Below are positions 8,054 through 21,900 of a stretch of 64,000 nucleotides of DNA, one piece after another. The stretch comes from Kitasatospora kifunensis (GTDB lineage Bacteria; Actinomycetota; Actinomycetes; Streptomycetales; Streptomycetaceae). The stretch covers positions 124,001 to 188,000 of the forward strand of contig NZ_JACHJV010000001.1 in NCBI RefSeq assembly GCF_014203855.1. The letters are read 5' to 3'. Numbering within the stretch: position 1 is the stretch's first letter; the number at the start of each line of letters is the position of its first letter. Position numbers and translations under genes: made by a program. The notes beneath the pieces were generated by a model, which saw only the letters and a list, made by a program, of their open reading frames with translations, was not told the DNA's origin and ran no database searches.

Positions 8054-9079
8054 CTACCGCTCGGCCAGCAGCGAGGAGACCAGGCTCGGCTCGATGTTCC
8101 CGCCGGTCAGCAGCACCCCGACGTCGGTGCCGCGCCCGCAGGCGTACTCCAGGGCCGCGGCGAGTGCGGTGGCGGCGGCAGGTTCGATGAGCAGCCGCGC
8201 GTGCAGCAGCGCGGCCCGCAGCGCGTCTGCGATGGCCTCCTCCCGCACCGTCACCACCTCGGCGACGCGCCGGTGGGCGAGCTCGAAGGGGAGCCGGCCG
8301 ATCCGGTCGGGGCGCAGCCCGTCGGCGACGGTGTAGTGCGCGCGCACGGTCACCGGCTCCTGTGCGCGCAGCGCGGCGGTGAAGGCGGGCACGGCCGCCG
8401 GCTCCGCGCCGACCACCGCCAGGTCGTGCCCGGTGGCCGCCAGGCAGGCGCCGGCGATCGCGCTGCCGCCGCCGATCGGCACCACCACGGCGTCCAACCG
8501 GCCGCCCTCCGCGGCCACCTGGCTGATCAGCTCGGCCGTGGCGGTGCCCTGGCCCGCGACCACGTGGGGGTTCTCGTAGGGGTCGACCACGTCGTAGCCG
8601 TGCAGCTCGCGCAGTTCCTCCACCACGGCGATCCGCTCGGCCAGCACCGTGCCGGCGACCACGACCTCGGCGCCGGTCTCCTGGATGCGCCGGATCTTGG
8701 TCGGTGGCGCGTCGGAGGGCAGCACCATGATGGTGGGCAGGCCGTGCTCGCGGGCGGCCAGCGCCACCGCGATCGCGTGGTTGCCCGTGCTCTGGGCGAT
8801 CACTCCCCGGCTGGTCGAGGCGGCCAGCTCGCCGACCGCCAGCAGGGCTCCGCGGACCTTGAACGACCCGCCGCGCTGCAGGTTCTCCGCCTTGAGCCAC
8901 AGGCGGGAGCCGGTGAGCGCGTCCAACTGCTCGCAGCGGACCACCGGGGTCCGCCACACCCTGCCTGCCAGCCGCCGCTGCGCCTGGTCGATCTCGGCCC
9001 GGCCGAGCCTCGCCGCGCTGACGCCCGCCGCGTCCGCTGCCGTCGTCGCGGGGTCCTCCCGCGTACCTGCGTTTCCCAC
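8054..9079 (-). CDS. Threonine/serine dehydratase-like enzyme (PLP fold type II)
   Basis: 341 aa. The GTG at 9079 is chosen because GGAGCAGGGGG lies just upstream and the downstream length fits the family; the frame stays open to 9424 but that part covers a terminator and the NRPS end. The PLP lysine lies in GSFKVRGA. The Asn of STGNHAIAVALAA and the phosphate-binding loop PIGGGSAIAG are present. The family removes ammonia from Thr or Ser to give 2-oxo acids; some members are racemases. There is no ACT regulatory domain, so it is the short catabolic type. It lies downstream of NRPS4 but a strong terminator separates them. A link to the peptide is uncertain. Confidence 0.88.
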   Translation of the reverse strand: MGNAGTREDPATTAADAAGVSAARLGRAEIDQAQRRLAGRVWRTPVVRCEQLDALTGSRLWLKAENLQRGGSFKVRGALLAVGELAASTSRGVIAQSTGNHAIAVALAAREHGLPTIMVLPSDAPPTKIRRIQETGAEVVVAGTVLAERIAVVEELRELHGYDVVDPYENPHVVAGQGTATAELISQVAAEGGRLDAVVVPIGGGSAIAGACLAATGHDLAVVGAEPAAVPAFTAALRAQEPVTVRAHYTVADGLRPDRIGRLPFELAHRRVAEVVTVREEAIADALRAALLHARLLIEPAAATALAAALEYACGRGTDVGVLLTGGNIEPSLVSSLLAER

Positions 9080-9110
9080 TGCTGCCCCCTGCTCCGGTGC
9101 TATGGCGGTT

Positions 9111-9172
9111 GAGAAAAACCGCGCGGGGCGGACCAGGAGATCTTCGTGTTCGTCCTGGTCCACCCCGCGCGG
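9111..9172 (-). terminator. Intrinsic terminator of NRPS4
   Basis: On the minus strand, a stem of about 19 bp interrupted by one mismatch (arms 9163-9172 + 9153-9161 against 9119-9128 + 9130-9138) is followed directly by TTTTTCTC. It begins 23 nt after the NRPS4 stop. It closes the NRPS3-NRPS4 unit and occupies the gap before the dehydratase start. Confidence 0.85.
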
Positions 9173-9194
9173 GTGGACGACTACTGGTGGAGGA

Positions 9195-9960
9195 TCAGCC
9201 TTCGATACCCAGCCGCTGCGAGACGGCGGACCAGACCTGGGCGAGGATCTCCGGCTTCGAGAGCTCGTAGTGCGTGCAGGGCAGACCGAACTCCGAGATG
9301 TCGCCGGCCGCGTAAGGCCGCCAGGCCTCGACGGTGGCGGCCCCCTCGGGCCGGTCCTGCTGCGCGACGACCACCAGGACGTCTCCGTCGAAGCGCCCGT
9401 ACTCGTGCGTGCGCCCGATCTCACCGTGGTTCAGGTAGATCCGCGCGAGACTCTCGAACTCCTCATCCGTGGTGGCTCCGAGAGCCTGGCCCGCCTCCTG
9501 CCGGACGAATTCGACGACGCGGCTCAGTCGGACCTGCGGGTCGACCTCGCGCTGCTCGGCGCCGTCGGCCGCTTCGGCCTGCGCCTGCCGGTCCGCCGGG
9601 TACTGGTCCAGGACGACCAGGGCCCCGATCTCCTCGCCCGCGGCCCGCAGTTGGACGGCCATCTCGTGCGCGACCGCCGCGCCGAAGGACCAGCCCAGCA
9701 GGTGGTACGGGCCGCTCTGCTGCACCGAGCGGATCTGCTCGATGTAGTCGGCCGCCATCTCCCGGACCGAGCCCGCGAGTTCGCTCGTCCCGTCGAGTCC
9801 CCGGGCCTGCAGCCCGTACAGCGGGATGTCGTTCGCGACGTACCGGGCCAGCGGCATGTAGCACCAGCTGAGGCCGCCGGCCGGGTGGATCAGGAAGAAC
9901 GGCGGCTTGTCGCCCTGGGCCCGGATCGGCAGCAGGACCTCCAGCGAGTCCTGCACGGAC
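9195..9960 (-). other. NRPS4 thioesterase domain
   Basis: A single type I TE after the last carrier domain, opening with [14 protein letters not shown]. The nucleophile Ser is in GWSFG (about residue 5440), the Asp in VVLDQYPAD (about 5467) and the His in CTHYEL (about 5579), a complete triad in the usual order. It releases the peptide by cyclization or hydrolysis; the sequence does not say which. Ser and Thr residues in the chain could serve as lactone partners. Confidence 0.93.
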
Positions 9961-12900
9961 GACAGGCTCATCCGCTTCATGAGCTCCGTGACGGTCGGGG
10001 CCGCGAAGAGGTCGCGCACCGCGATGGTCACTCCGCGTTCGCGCAGCCGCTCCACCAGCCGCACGGCCAGCAGCGAGTGGCCGCCCAGCGCGAAGAAGTC
10101 CTCCTCGACGCCGACCGTCTCGCGGCCGAGGACCTCGGCGAAGGCATCGCACAGACTGCCCTCGAACGCGGTGACCTCGCGGGCGGAGGCCACCTCGGCG
10201 GCCGAACGCTCCGGCGCCGGGAGCGCCTTGCGGTCCAGCTTCCCGTTCGGCATCAGCGGCAGCTTCTCGATCGCCACCACCGCCGAGGGCACCATGTACC
10301 CGGGCAGGCGGTCCTGGGCGAGCGCCCGCACGGCCTGTCCGAGCGCCTCGGCCTCAAGAGCCGCCGCCTGCCGGGTGGGCACCACGTAGGCCACCAGCCG
10401 CTGGTCGCCCGGGGTGTCCTCGCGGACCAGCACGACGGCCTGCGCGACCGTTGCGTGCGAGGCCAGCACGGCCTCGATCTCACCGAGTTCGACCCGGAAG
10501 CCGCGCACCTTGACCTGGTCGTCGGCGCGCCCGAGGTACTGCAGGTCGCCGCTCGCGCTCCACCGCACGACGTCTCCGGTGCGGTACATCCGCTCGCCGC
10601 CCGTGCCGAACGGGCAGGCCACGAACCGACCCGCCGTCAGAGCAGGGCGCCCCAGGTAGCCACGTGCCATGCCCTGGCCGGCGATGTACAGCTCACCGGC
10701 CACCCCGGCGGGCACCGGGCAGAGCCCGTCGTCGAGCACGTACACCTGGGTGTTCCCGACCGGTGTGCCGATCGAGGACACGTCGACCGCGTCCGCCTGG
10801 AGCTCCTTGGCCGTCGACCAGACCGTGGTCTCGGTCGGGCCGTACAGGTTCGTCAGGGTGGGCGTCCTGGCCAGCAGGGTGCGCGCCAGATCACTGGGCA
10901 GCGCCTCCGCGCCGATCATCGCGCGCACCTTCGTCCAGTCCATCGGGTCCTCGGCGTCGGCCACCAGCCCGCGCCACAGGCTCGGGGTGGCGTGCACGAT
11001 CGTCGCGCCGGTGGAGCGGATCAGCGTCCGCATCGCCCACGGGTCGAACACCTGGTCCTGCGAGGCGAGCACCATCCGCGCGCCGTTGACCAGCGGGAGG
11101 TAGAACTCGAAGCCCGCCATGTCGCAGCCGTGCGTGCTGACCGCCAGCAGGCGGTCGTCCGCGCTCAGCGCGAAGCGGTCCTGCATCGCCACCAGGAAGT
11201 TGACGATCGCCCGGTGCTCGACGAGCACGCCCTTGGGGCGTCCGGTGGACCCGGAGGTGTAGATCACCCACATCGGGTGCTCGGGCCGCAGCGCGCCCGT
11301 CCGCTCGCCGTCCGTCAGCGTGCCGCCCGCCAGGCCGGCCAGCTCGCCGACCACCTCGGGGCTGTCGAGCAGCACCACGGGCACGCCGCTCTGGTCCTCG
11401 ATCTCGACCTCGAACTCCGTCAGCCGTGCGCGCATGCCCTCGCCGGTCACCAGGCACACCGCGCCCGAGTCGGCGATCACGTACGCGATCCGGTCGGCGG
11501 GGTAGTTGGGGTCGATCGGCAGGTAGGCGGCCCCGGCCTTGATCACGCCGAGCAGTGCCACCACCAGGTCGACCGTGCGCTCGAAGACGACCGCGACGAC
11601 CGACTCCGGCCCGACACCCCGGCCGACCAGGTAGCGCGCCAGTCGGTTGGCCCGCGCGTCCAGTTCGGCGTAGGTCAGCTCGACGTCCTCGAAGACCAGC
11701 GCGACCGTGTCCGGAGTCCGGGCCACCTGGGCCTCGAACAGCTCGACCACCGTCGTGTCCGGCACCTGGGCCTCGGTGGCGTTCCACTCGGTGAGCATGC
11801 GCTGACGCTCACCGTCCGCCAGGACGTCCACCGCGCTCAGCCGCACGCCGGGATCGGCGGCCAGGGCCGCGAGCACCCTGGTCAGCCGCTCGGCGATCCG
11901 CTCGACCGACTCGCGGTCGAAGAGGTCCACCGCGCCGACCACCGCACCGCGCAGGCCGGCCGGCTCGCCCTTGGCGTCGAGCACCTCGTGCATGCTCACG
12001 TCCAGGTCGAACTTCACCACCGACGCCCCCGAGGGCGTCCCACCGGCCCTGAGCCCGGGCAGGTCGAGCACCGCCTCGGCGGTGTTCTCCAGCAGCAGCA
12101 TCACCTGGAAGAGCGGGTGGCGGGCCAGCGACCGGGCCGGGGAGAGCTCCTCGACCAGCCGCTCGAACGGCACGTCCGGATGGGCGAAGGCGCCCAGTCC
12201 GGCCTCGCGGACCCGCGCCAGCACCTCGCGGAAGGTCGGGTCGTCGGACAGGTCGGTGCGCAGCACGAAGGTGTTGACGAAGTACCCGACCAGCTCGTCC
12301 AGGGCCTCGTCGGTGCGCCCGGCGATGGCCGAGCCGATCGGGATGTCCGTCCCCGCCCCGAGCCGGGACAGCAGGACGGCCAGGGCACCGTGCAGCACCA
12401 TGAACATCGTCACGCCCTCGGCCCGCGCCATCTCCAGCAGCCGCGCGTGCACCTGCGCCGGGATCTCCAGCGGCAGGCGGTGCCCCTGGTGGCCGGCCAC
12501 GGCCGGACGCACCCGGTCGGTCGGCAGCTCCAGCTCCTCCGGAATGCCGGCCAACGCCTCGCGCCAGTAGGCCACCTGCCGGGAGATCAGGCTGTCCGGG
12601 TCCTGGCTGTCGCCGAGCGTGTCACGCTGCCAGAGCGCGTAGTCGGCGTACTGCACGGGCAGCGGAGCCCACTGCGGAGCCCGGCCCTCGCAGCGCGCCG
12701 CGTAGGCCGTGGAGAGGTCCCGGGCCAGCGGCGCCCGCGACCAGCCGTCCGTGGCGATGTGGTGGACGACCACCACGAGTACCTGCTCCTGTGGTCCGGC
12801 CTTGAACAGCCAGGCGCGGATCGGTACTTCGGCGGAGAGGTCGAAGGCGTGGGCCCGCGCCTCGGCGACCGCGGCCGCCAACTCCGCCGGGGCGACCTCG

Positions 12901-15900
12901 GCCACGGACAACTCCCAGGCCAGCTCGTCCGTCGTCAGGACGTGCTGGTAGGGCTCGCCGTCGGCCACCGGGAAGACCGTGCGCAGCACCTCGTGCCGCC
13001 CGAGCACGTCCCGGAACGCCGCCCGGAGCGCCTCGGCGTCCACCTCCCCCGCCAACTGCACGGAGACCGGGATGTTGTAGGTGGCGCTCGGCCCCTCGAC
13101 CTGGTGGATGATCCACAGGCGGCGCTGCCCGTATGAGAGCGGCACCCGCTCAGGGCGCTCCGCGGCGGTCAGGGCCACCCGGGCCGCACCCGCCTCGGCG
13201 AGCCGGGCCGCGAGCCCGGCCACCGTCGGCGCCTCGAACAGCACGCCCAGCGACAGCTCCACGCCGAGGACCACGCGGATGCGGCTGACCAGTCGGACCG
13301 CGAGCAGCGAGTGGCCGCCCAGGTCGAAGAAGTCGTCCTCGACCCCGACCGAAGGCAGGCCGAGCACCTCGGCGAACGCCAGGCAGAGGATCTCCTCCTG
13401 CAGCGTCGCCGCCCGGCGGCCGCCGACGGCCAGCGCGGCTGCGAAGTCGGGGGCGGGCAGGGCCTTGCGGTCCAGCTTGCCGTTACCGGTCAACGGCAAC
13501 GCCTCCAGGACCACCACAGCAGCCGGCACCATGTGCTCCGGCAACCGCTGCCCCGCGAACTTCCGCACCCCGGCCGACAACCCGCCCTCATCAAGATCCT
13601 CATCCGCGGGCACCACATAGGCGATCAGACGCACATCACCCGGACTGTCCTCCCGAGCCACCACCACCGCCTGCTCCACCAGCGGATGACCCGACAACAC
13701 CGAAGCAACCTCAGCCGGCTCGATCCGGAAACCACGCACCTTCACCTGATCATCCGCACGACCCAGGAACACCACCTGACCATCGGCCGTCCACCGCGCC
13801 CGGTCACCCGTGCGATACATCCGCACCCCCGCCACGAACGGACTCGCCACGAACCGCTCGGCCGTCAGACCCGCCCGGCCCACATACCCACGCGCCAACC
13901 CCGCACCCGCTATGTACAACTCACCCACCACACCCGGCGCCACCGGAGACAAGAACTCATCCAGCACATACAGCGCCGTGTTCCCGATCGGCGAACCGAT
14001 CGGAACCACGCCAGTGGCCACCAACTCCTCGGTCAGACGCGTGGTCGCGACACCGATCGTCGCCTCCGTCGGACCGTAGTGGTTGAACACCCCACACCCA
14101 CCGGCCGCCGCCAGCAACTCACCCACCAGCGCGGGAGACGCCGCCTCACCACCCAGCACCAACGACCGCCCCGGCAACACACCCGCCGCACCACCGCTGC
14201 CGGCCGCACTCAGCGCCGCCAGATGCGAAGGCACCGCCTTCAGATAATCGATCCGACGATCCGCCAAGTAGCCGGCCACAGCTGCCGGATCGGTCACCGC
14301 CTCCTCGTCCAGAACGTGCAGCTCACCACCGGTCGCCAGACTCGCGAACACCACCGTGTTCCCCAGATCGGTCGCCTGCGCCTGCAACAGCGCATACCGC
14401 CCACCAGCCGCACCGAACCCCACCCGAGACGGCACCGACGACACATAGTTCGCCAACGAGCCGTACGTCACCGCCACACCCTTCGGACGGCCCGTCGAAC
14501 CCGAGGTGTAGATCACATACGCCAGACCGTCCGGCACAACCGACACCCGCGGCGCCGACACGGGAGCAGCCGCCAACTGCATCGCCACCAGCGTCCCGTC
14601 GACCGCCACCAGACGCACACCCACCGACGGCAGGTCCTCCAGCGTCTCATCCGTGGTCAGCACCAGCGCCGCCCGACTGTCACGCATCATGAACGCGATC
14701 CGCTCCGCCGGCTGCACCGGATCGATCGGCAGATACCCCGCACCCGCCTTCCACACCGCCAAAATCGCCGCGATCATCTCCACACCACGCGGCAACGAGA
14801 GACCCACCACCGACTCCGGCCCCACACCCTGACCCACCAGGTAATGCGCCAACCGGTTCGCCCGCGCATCCAACTCCCCATACGACACCCCGATGCCATC
14901 AGCCACGATCGCCACCGCATCCGGCACCCGGGCCGCCTGCGCCTCGAACAGCTGATGCACCATCAGGGACGGCACCTCGACCGCCGTGTCGTTCCACCCC
15001 GTCAACACCTGACGACGCTCACCCGCATCCAGCACGTCCACCGCACTCAACCGCAACCCCGGATCACCCGCGAGCAGTTCCAGCACCCGGGCCAGACCAC
15101 CCGCGATCCGCCCAGCCACACCCGCATCGAACAGATCCGCCGCCACCGTCACCGAACCACGCAGACCCACCGGCCCACCCTCGGCATCGAACACCTCCCC
15201 GACCATCACATCCAGATCGAACTTGGCCGCACGCTCGCCCGCGGACACCCCGCCGGCCCGGACACCTTGCAGGTCCAGCACGGCCTCGATGGTGTTCTGC
15301 TTCGTCAACACGACCTGGAACAGCGGGTGGCGGGCCATCGAGCGGCTCGGCGCCAGCTCCTCCACCAGACGCTCGAACGGCACGTCCTGGTGCGCGAACC
15401 CGGACAACCCGGCCTCCCGCACCCGCTCCAGCACCTCACCGAACGTCGGGTTCCCCGACAGATCGGCCCGCAGCACCAGCGTGTTGACGAAGCATCCGAC
15501 CAGGTCGTCCAAGGCCTCGTCGGTGCGCCCGGCGTTCGCCGAGCCGATCGGGATGTCGGTACCGGCACCCAGTCGGGAAAGCAGCACCGCAAGGGCTGCC
15601 TGCAGCACCATGAACGTGGTCACGCCTTCGGCCCGAGCCACCTCCAACAGGCCCGCGTGCACCTCAGCCGGAACGTCCAGCTCGGCACGGTGTCCACGGT
15701 GGCTGGCCACCGACGGACGCGGACGGTCGAAGGGCAGCCCCAGTTCCTCCGGCGCACCCGCCAACGTCTCACGCCAGTAGGCGACCTGGCGGTTGATAAG
15801 GCTCTCGGGATCCTGCTCGTCGCCGAGCAGCTCACGCTGCCAGAGCGCGTAGTCGGCGTACTGCACCGGCAGCGGAGCCCACTCGGGCGCCCGACCCTCA

Positions 15901-18900
15901 CAACGCGCCGCGTAGGCCGTGGAGACGTCCTGGGCGAGAGGCGCCATCGACCAACCATCACTGGCGATGTGATGAACCGTCACCACCAGGACCTGCTCGT
16001 CCGGACCGGCCGACAACAGCGAGGCCCGGATCGGCACCTCGGAAGCCAGGTCGAACGCGTACTTCGCCGCCGCGACGGACGCCTCAGCCAGGTCGGCCGA
16101 AGCCACCTGGACCATCGACAGCTCCCAGTCCAGTTCGTCCATCGTCAGGATCCGCTGGTAGGGCTCACCGTCGGCCACCGCGAACACCGTGCGCAGCACC
16201 TCGTGCCGCCCGATCACATCCCGCAGCGCCGCACCCAGCGCCGCCCGATCGACATCGCCGGACAGTCGAAGGGCGATCGGAGCGTTGTAGGTGGCGCTGG
16301 GTCCTTCGAGTTGGCCGATGAACCAGAGACGGCGCTGCGCGAAGGAGAGCGGCACCCGCTCGGGGCGCTCGCCGGCGGTCAGCGCCACCCGAGCCCGGTC
16401 GGCACCGGCCAGCCGGGCCGCCAGCTCGGCCACGGTGGGCGTCTCGAAGAGCTCGCGCAGCGAGACCTCCAGGCCCAGGACGACGCGGATCCGGCTGATC
16501 AGTCGGACGGCGAGCAGCGAGTGGCCGCCGAGGACGAAGAAGTCCTCCTCGACGCCCACGCTCTCCAGGCCCAGCACCTGCGCGAACACCGAGCAGAGGA
16601 TCTCCTCCTGGACGGTGGCCGGACCACGACCCGCACCGCTCGCCGTGTGCTCGGGGGCGGGCAGGGCCTTGCGGTCCAACTTCCCGTTGCCGGTCAACGG
16701 CAGGGCATCCAGCACCACCACCGCAGCCGGCACCATGTGCTCCGGCAACTGCTGCCCGGCGAACTGGCGCACCACGCCCGGCAGCCCGGCCACGTCCACA
16801 CCATCACCGGCAGGCACCACGTACGCCACCAGGCGCACATCACCCGGACTGTCCTCACGCGCGACCACCGCCGCCTGCGCCACCTGCGGATGCCCCGACA
16901 CCACCGAAGCGACCTCAGCCGGCTCGATCCGGAAACCACGGACCTTCACCTGCTCATCCGCACGACCCAGGAACTCCAACTGACCATCCGCACCCCAACG
17001 CGCCACATCACCCGAACGGTACATCCGCGCACCCGGCTCGAACGGATTCGCCACGAACCGCTCCGCCGTCACCCCCGCACGACGCACATACCCACGCGCC
17101 AACTGCACACCCGCGATATACAACTCCCCCGCCACACCCACCGGAACCGGACGCAACGAGCCATCCAGCACATACAGCCGCGTGTTCGCGATCGGCCGCC
17201 CCACCGGCACCGACTCACCCACCTCCTGACCCACCGACACCTCGAACACACAACACCCGACCACCGTCTCCGTCGGACCGTACTCGTTCACCACCACCGA
17301 ACCCGGCGCACGCTCCAACCACGCCCGCACATCCGCACCCTGCAACGCCTCACCACCCACCACCACCGTCCGCGCCGCACCAGCAGCCTCCTCATCGGAC
17401 AACAACTCCGACAGCAGCGGCAGATGACCCGGCACCACCTTCATCAACCCGAACCCGCCAGCAGCCCGCACCACCTCCGCCAGACCCTCGGCACCACCAG
17501 CCTCACTCACCGCCACCGCCGAACCCGACACCAACGGCACCAACACACTCGTCACCGTCAAGTCAAAAGCCAACGACGAATGCAACGGCGCACCACCACC
17601 CCCCGCCATCCCATACGCCCCCACCGCCCACACCACATAATTCGCCAACCCACCATGCGTAACCGCCACACCCTTGGGACGACCCGTCGAACCCGAGGTG
17701 TAGATCACATACGCCAACCCGTCCGCCACCACCGGCACCCCCGGCGCCGACGACGGACACCCCGCCACCGAAGCCACCACCATCCGGTCATCCAACGCCA
17801 CCGAACGCAACCGCCCCACCGGCAGCTCGTCCAACACCTCCTCCACACTCAACAACACCGCCACACCACAATCCGCCAACATGAACGACACCCGCTCCGC
17901 CGGATACTCCGGATCCACCGGCAGATACCCCGCACCCGCCTTCCACACCGCCAAAACCGCCACCACCATGTCCACCCCACGCGGCAGACACAGACCCACC
18001 ACCGACTCCGCACCCACACCCTGACCCACCAGGTAATGCGCCAACCGGTTCGCCCGCTCATCCAACTCCCCATACGACAGCTCCACACCGTCGCACACCA
18101 CCGCCACCGCACCCGGCGTCCGCACCACCTGCGCCTCGAACAACCCCGGCACCAGCACACCCGACACCTCAACCGCCGTGTCGTTCCACTCGGTAACCAC
18201 CCGACGGCGCTCAGCCGCGCCCAGCACCCCCACCGAACTCAACCCGACATCCGGCCCACCCTCCAACGCCGCCTCCAACACGGCCACCAGGTTCTCCACC
18301 GCCGTCCCGACCAACCCCGCAACCGCCACCGGATCAATCGGAGCCACCGCATCCACGGCCAACCCCATCCAGTCGCCCTTGTCGTCCACCGCAACCGACA
18401 ACGGGTAGTTGGTGCGGTCCATCACCAGGACCGTCCGGACTCCCTCCAGGCCTCCGCCGTTGTCGTCCGTGTCCTCGCCAGGGCCTCGGCCGGTGGTGTG
18501 CCGGTAGTTGAACATCGAGGTGAAGAGCGGCGTGTCGGCGGGCACTCCGCTGGCCTGCTGGGCCACGGCGAGCGGTGCGTGCTCGTGCTCCAGCAGCTCG
18601 GCCAGCTGACCGCGCATCGCCGACACCGCTGCCAGCGCGCCCAGTTCGTCCGTCCGGACACGCACCGGCAGCATGTTCATGAACGGACCGGCCACCCGGT
18701 CCGCACCCGCGCCGGCGTTCATCCGGCCGAACAGCACCGTCCCGAAGACCACGTCGTCGCGACCGCTGACCGCGGCCAGCACCCGCGCCCATGCCACGTG
18801 CAGCAGCGTCGCGGGGCTGGACCCCAGACGGCGCGACACCTCGCGCACCCGGCCGGTCAGTTCCGGCGCGAAGCCCAACACCCCGCGCACCACCCCTGCG

Positions 18901-21900
18901 CCGTCCCCGCGTGCGTCGACCACGCCGAACGGCGCGGTCGGCTCCGTCACGTCGCCGAGCAGCTGAGTGAAGTAGCGCTCGTGCTCCGAACGCGCCACCC
19001 CGGCCCGCGCCTGGGCGACGAAGTCACGGAACGGCAGCGGTTCGTCCAGCTCCCCGCCACGCCCGGCGAGGAACGCCCGGACCTCGCCGAGCAGCACCTC
19101 CACCGCCGTGTGGTCCTGCACCATGTGGTGCATCCGCAGCAGCGCCAGCCACCGCTCGCCGTCCGGTGCGGCCGCCGTGTGCAGCCCGATCAGCGGGGCC
19201 CGGCCCAGGTCCATCGACAGGCCGGCGACGGCCAGCAGTTCGGCCACCGGGTCCGTCCCCTGCGGGTCCAGCTCCACGGTCTCGACCGGCAGCGCCGCCC
19301 GGCGCCAGACCACCTGGACGGGCTCACGCAGGCCCTCCCAGACGATCGCCGTGCGCAGGATGTCGTGCCGGTCCACCACCTGCTGCAGCGCGTCCACGAA
19401 GGCGTCCAGTCGCGCCCGGGTGTCGAACTCCAGCACGGTCGGCAGGACATAGGCGTCCTCGCCGCCGTCCGCCATCAGGTGGTGGAAGAGCAGGCCCTCC
19501 TGCAGCGGCGCCAGCGGGTAGACGTCAGCGACATTGGCCGCGCCGCCCTCGACACCCGCGACGATCCGCTCGACCTCGGCCGCCGACAGCTCCACCAGCG
19601 GCAGCATCTCCGGCGTGATCTCCCGCGCCTCCGCCGGAATGGCGTTGGCCGGAACCACGACCTGCTCCGCACCGGCCGCAACCGCGAGACCGGCCACCGT
19701 CGGCGTCTGGAACAGCGCCCGCACCGAGACCGACACACCCCGCTCGCGCAGGACCTCCACCAGTCGCACGACCAGCAGCGAGTGCCCGCCCAGCGCGAAG
19801 AAGTCATCGTCGACGCCGACGCTCGCAAGGCCCAGCACCTCGGCGAACGCCGCGCAGAGGATCTCCTCACGGACACTCGACGGCCCACGACCCACGCCCA
19901 CCGCGTACTCGGGCGCGGGCAGCGCCTTGCGGTCCAGCTTGCCGTTCACCGACAGCGGCAGGGCATCCAGCACCACGACCGCCGAGGGCACCATGTGGCC
20001 GGGCAGCCGTTCGGCCGTGAACTCCCGTACCAGCGCGCCCAGTCCGGCATCACCGTCGGTGGGCACGACGTAGGCGACCAGGCGCTTGTCACCCGCAACG
20101 TCCTCACGGGCAACCACCGCCGCCTGCGCCACCTGCGGGTGCGCGGCCACCACCGCCTGCACCTCACCGAGCTCGATCCGGAAACCACGGACCTTCACCT
20201 GCTCGTCGACACGGCCCAGGTACTCCACCTGGCCGTCAGTGCTCCAGCGCACCAGGTCACCGGTCCGGTAGAGCCGCGAGCCGGCCGGACCGTACGGGTC
20301 GGCGACGAACCGCTCCGCCGTCAGGCCCGCACGACGCAGGTAGCCGCGCGCCAGGCCGGCGCCGGCGATGTACAGCTCGCCGGCGACGCCCACGGGCGCC
20401 GGGCGCAGACTCCCGTCCAGCACGTAGACCCGGGCGTTCGAGATCGGTCGTCCGATCGGCGGGGTGCTGTCGACCTCGCCGTCGGTGTACCAGGCGGTGG
20501 AGTAGACCGTCGCCTCGGTAGGACCGTAGATGTTCGCGACCCGGACGCCCGGCAGGGCCTTGCGGATGCTGCCGACCGCCTGGGCGGTGAGGGCCTCACC
20601 GGCGAGAACGACCGTACGGGCCCGGGCATCCAGGCCGCTGCCGCCCAGGACCTGGGCGAAGGCGGAGGGGACCGCACTGATCAGGCTCACCGGCCAGGGC
20701 CCGCGCTCCTGGTCGGCCAGGGCCAGCAGGTCGCGGACGATCTCGATGCTGCCGCCCGAGACCAGCGGGCCGAACAGCTCGAAGACCGACACGTCGAAGT
20801 TGAGCGAGGTGGCGGCCAGCACCCGGGTGAACTCCTCGGCGCTGAACTCCCGGGACGCCCAGGCGAGCAGGGCGGCCACCGAGCGGTGCTCGACCACCAC
20901 GCCCTTGGGGCGTCCGGTGGAACCGGAGGTGTAGATCACGTACGCCGGGTGCCCAGGGGTCACCGGTGCCAGGCGCTCCTCGGTGCCCAAGCCGCCCGAG
21001 GGCAAGGCTGTCAGCGTCTCGACCACCACCGGCGAGTCCAGCACGACCACGGCAGCGGTCGACTGCGACACCACCTCGGCGGTGCCCGCCGAGACCAGCG
21101 CCACCACCGGAGCAGCGTCCTCGAACAGGTAGCTGATCCGCTCGGCCGGGTAGGCCGGGTCGACCGGAAGGTAGGCGCCGCCGGCCTTGAGCACGCCGAA
21201 CAGGGCCACCATCAGGTCGACACCGCGCTCCATGCAGACCGCGACCATCGACTCCGGGCCGACGCCCTGACCGACCAGGTACCGCGCCAGGCGGTTCGCC
21301 CGCGCGTCCAGCTCCGCGTAGGAGACCTCGATGCCGTCACAGGCGACGGCCACCGCATCCGGCGTCCGCGCCACCTGTGCCTCGAACAGCTCCGGCACGG
21401 TCACCGAGGCAACCTCGACCGCAGTGTCGTTCCACTCCACCAGCACCCGGCGGCGCTCCGCCTCACCGAGCACATCCACGGCGCTCAGCCGCAGCTGCGT
21501 GCTGTCGGCCATCGCCGCCAGCACCCGGACCCAGCGCTCCACCATCCGCTCGACCGAGGCCACGTCGAACAGGTCCGCCGCCGCGACCAGCACGCCGCGC
21601 AGCCCTGCGGGCCGGCCCTCGGCGTCGAACGACTCGCCGACGCTCAGCTCCAGGTCGAACTTGGCCGCCCGTGTCCCCGCGGACGCTCCGGCCACCGCAG
21701 CCCCGGCCTGCACACCCGGCAGCTCCAGGGCTGCCGCTCCGGTGTTCTGCAGCGTCAGCATCACCTGGAACAGCGGGTGGCGCGAGAGCGAACGGCTCGG
21801 GGACAGCTCCTCGACCAGCCGCTCGAACGGCACGTCCTGGTGCCCGAAGGCCGACAGACCGGCCTCCCGCACCCGGCCCAGCACCTCACCGAAGGTCGGG

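Noticed and set aside
9080..9424. An upstream extension of the dehydratase to about 456 codons.
   Set aside because: It would cross the NRPS4 terminator and overlap the TE coding region. The GTG at 9079 has a proper ribosome site.
16356..19677. Reading the [12 protein letters not shown] domains as separate epimerase domains.
   Set aside because: Each stands in the C position between a carrier and an A domain, has full C-domain length, and no extra condensation domain follows.
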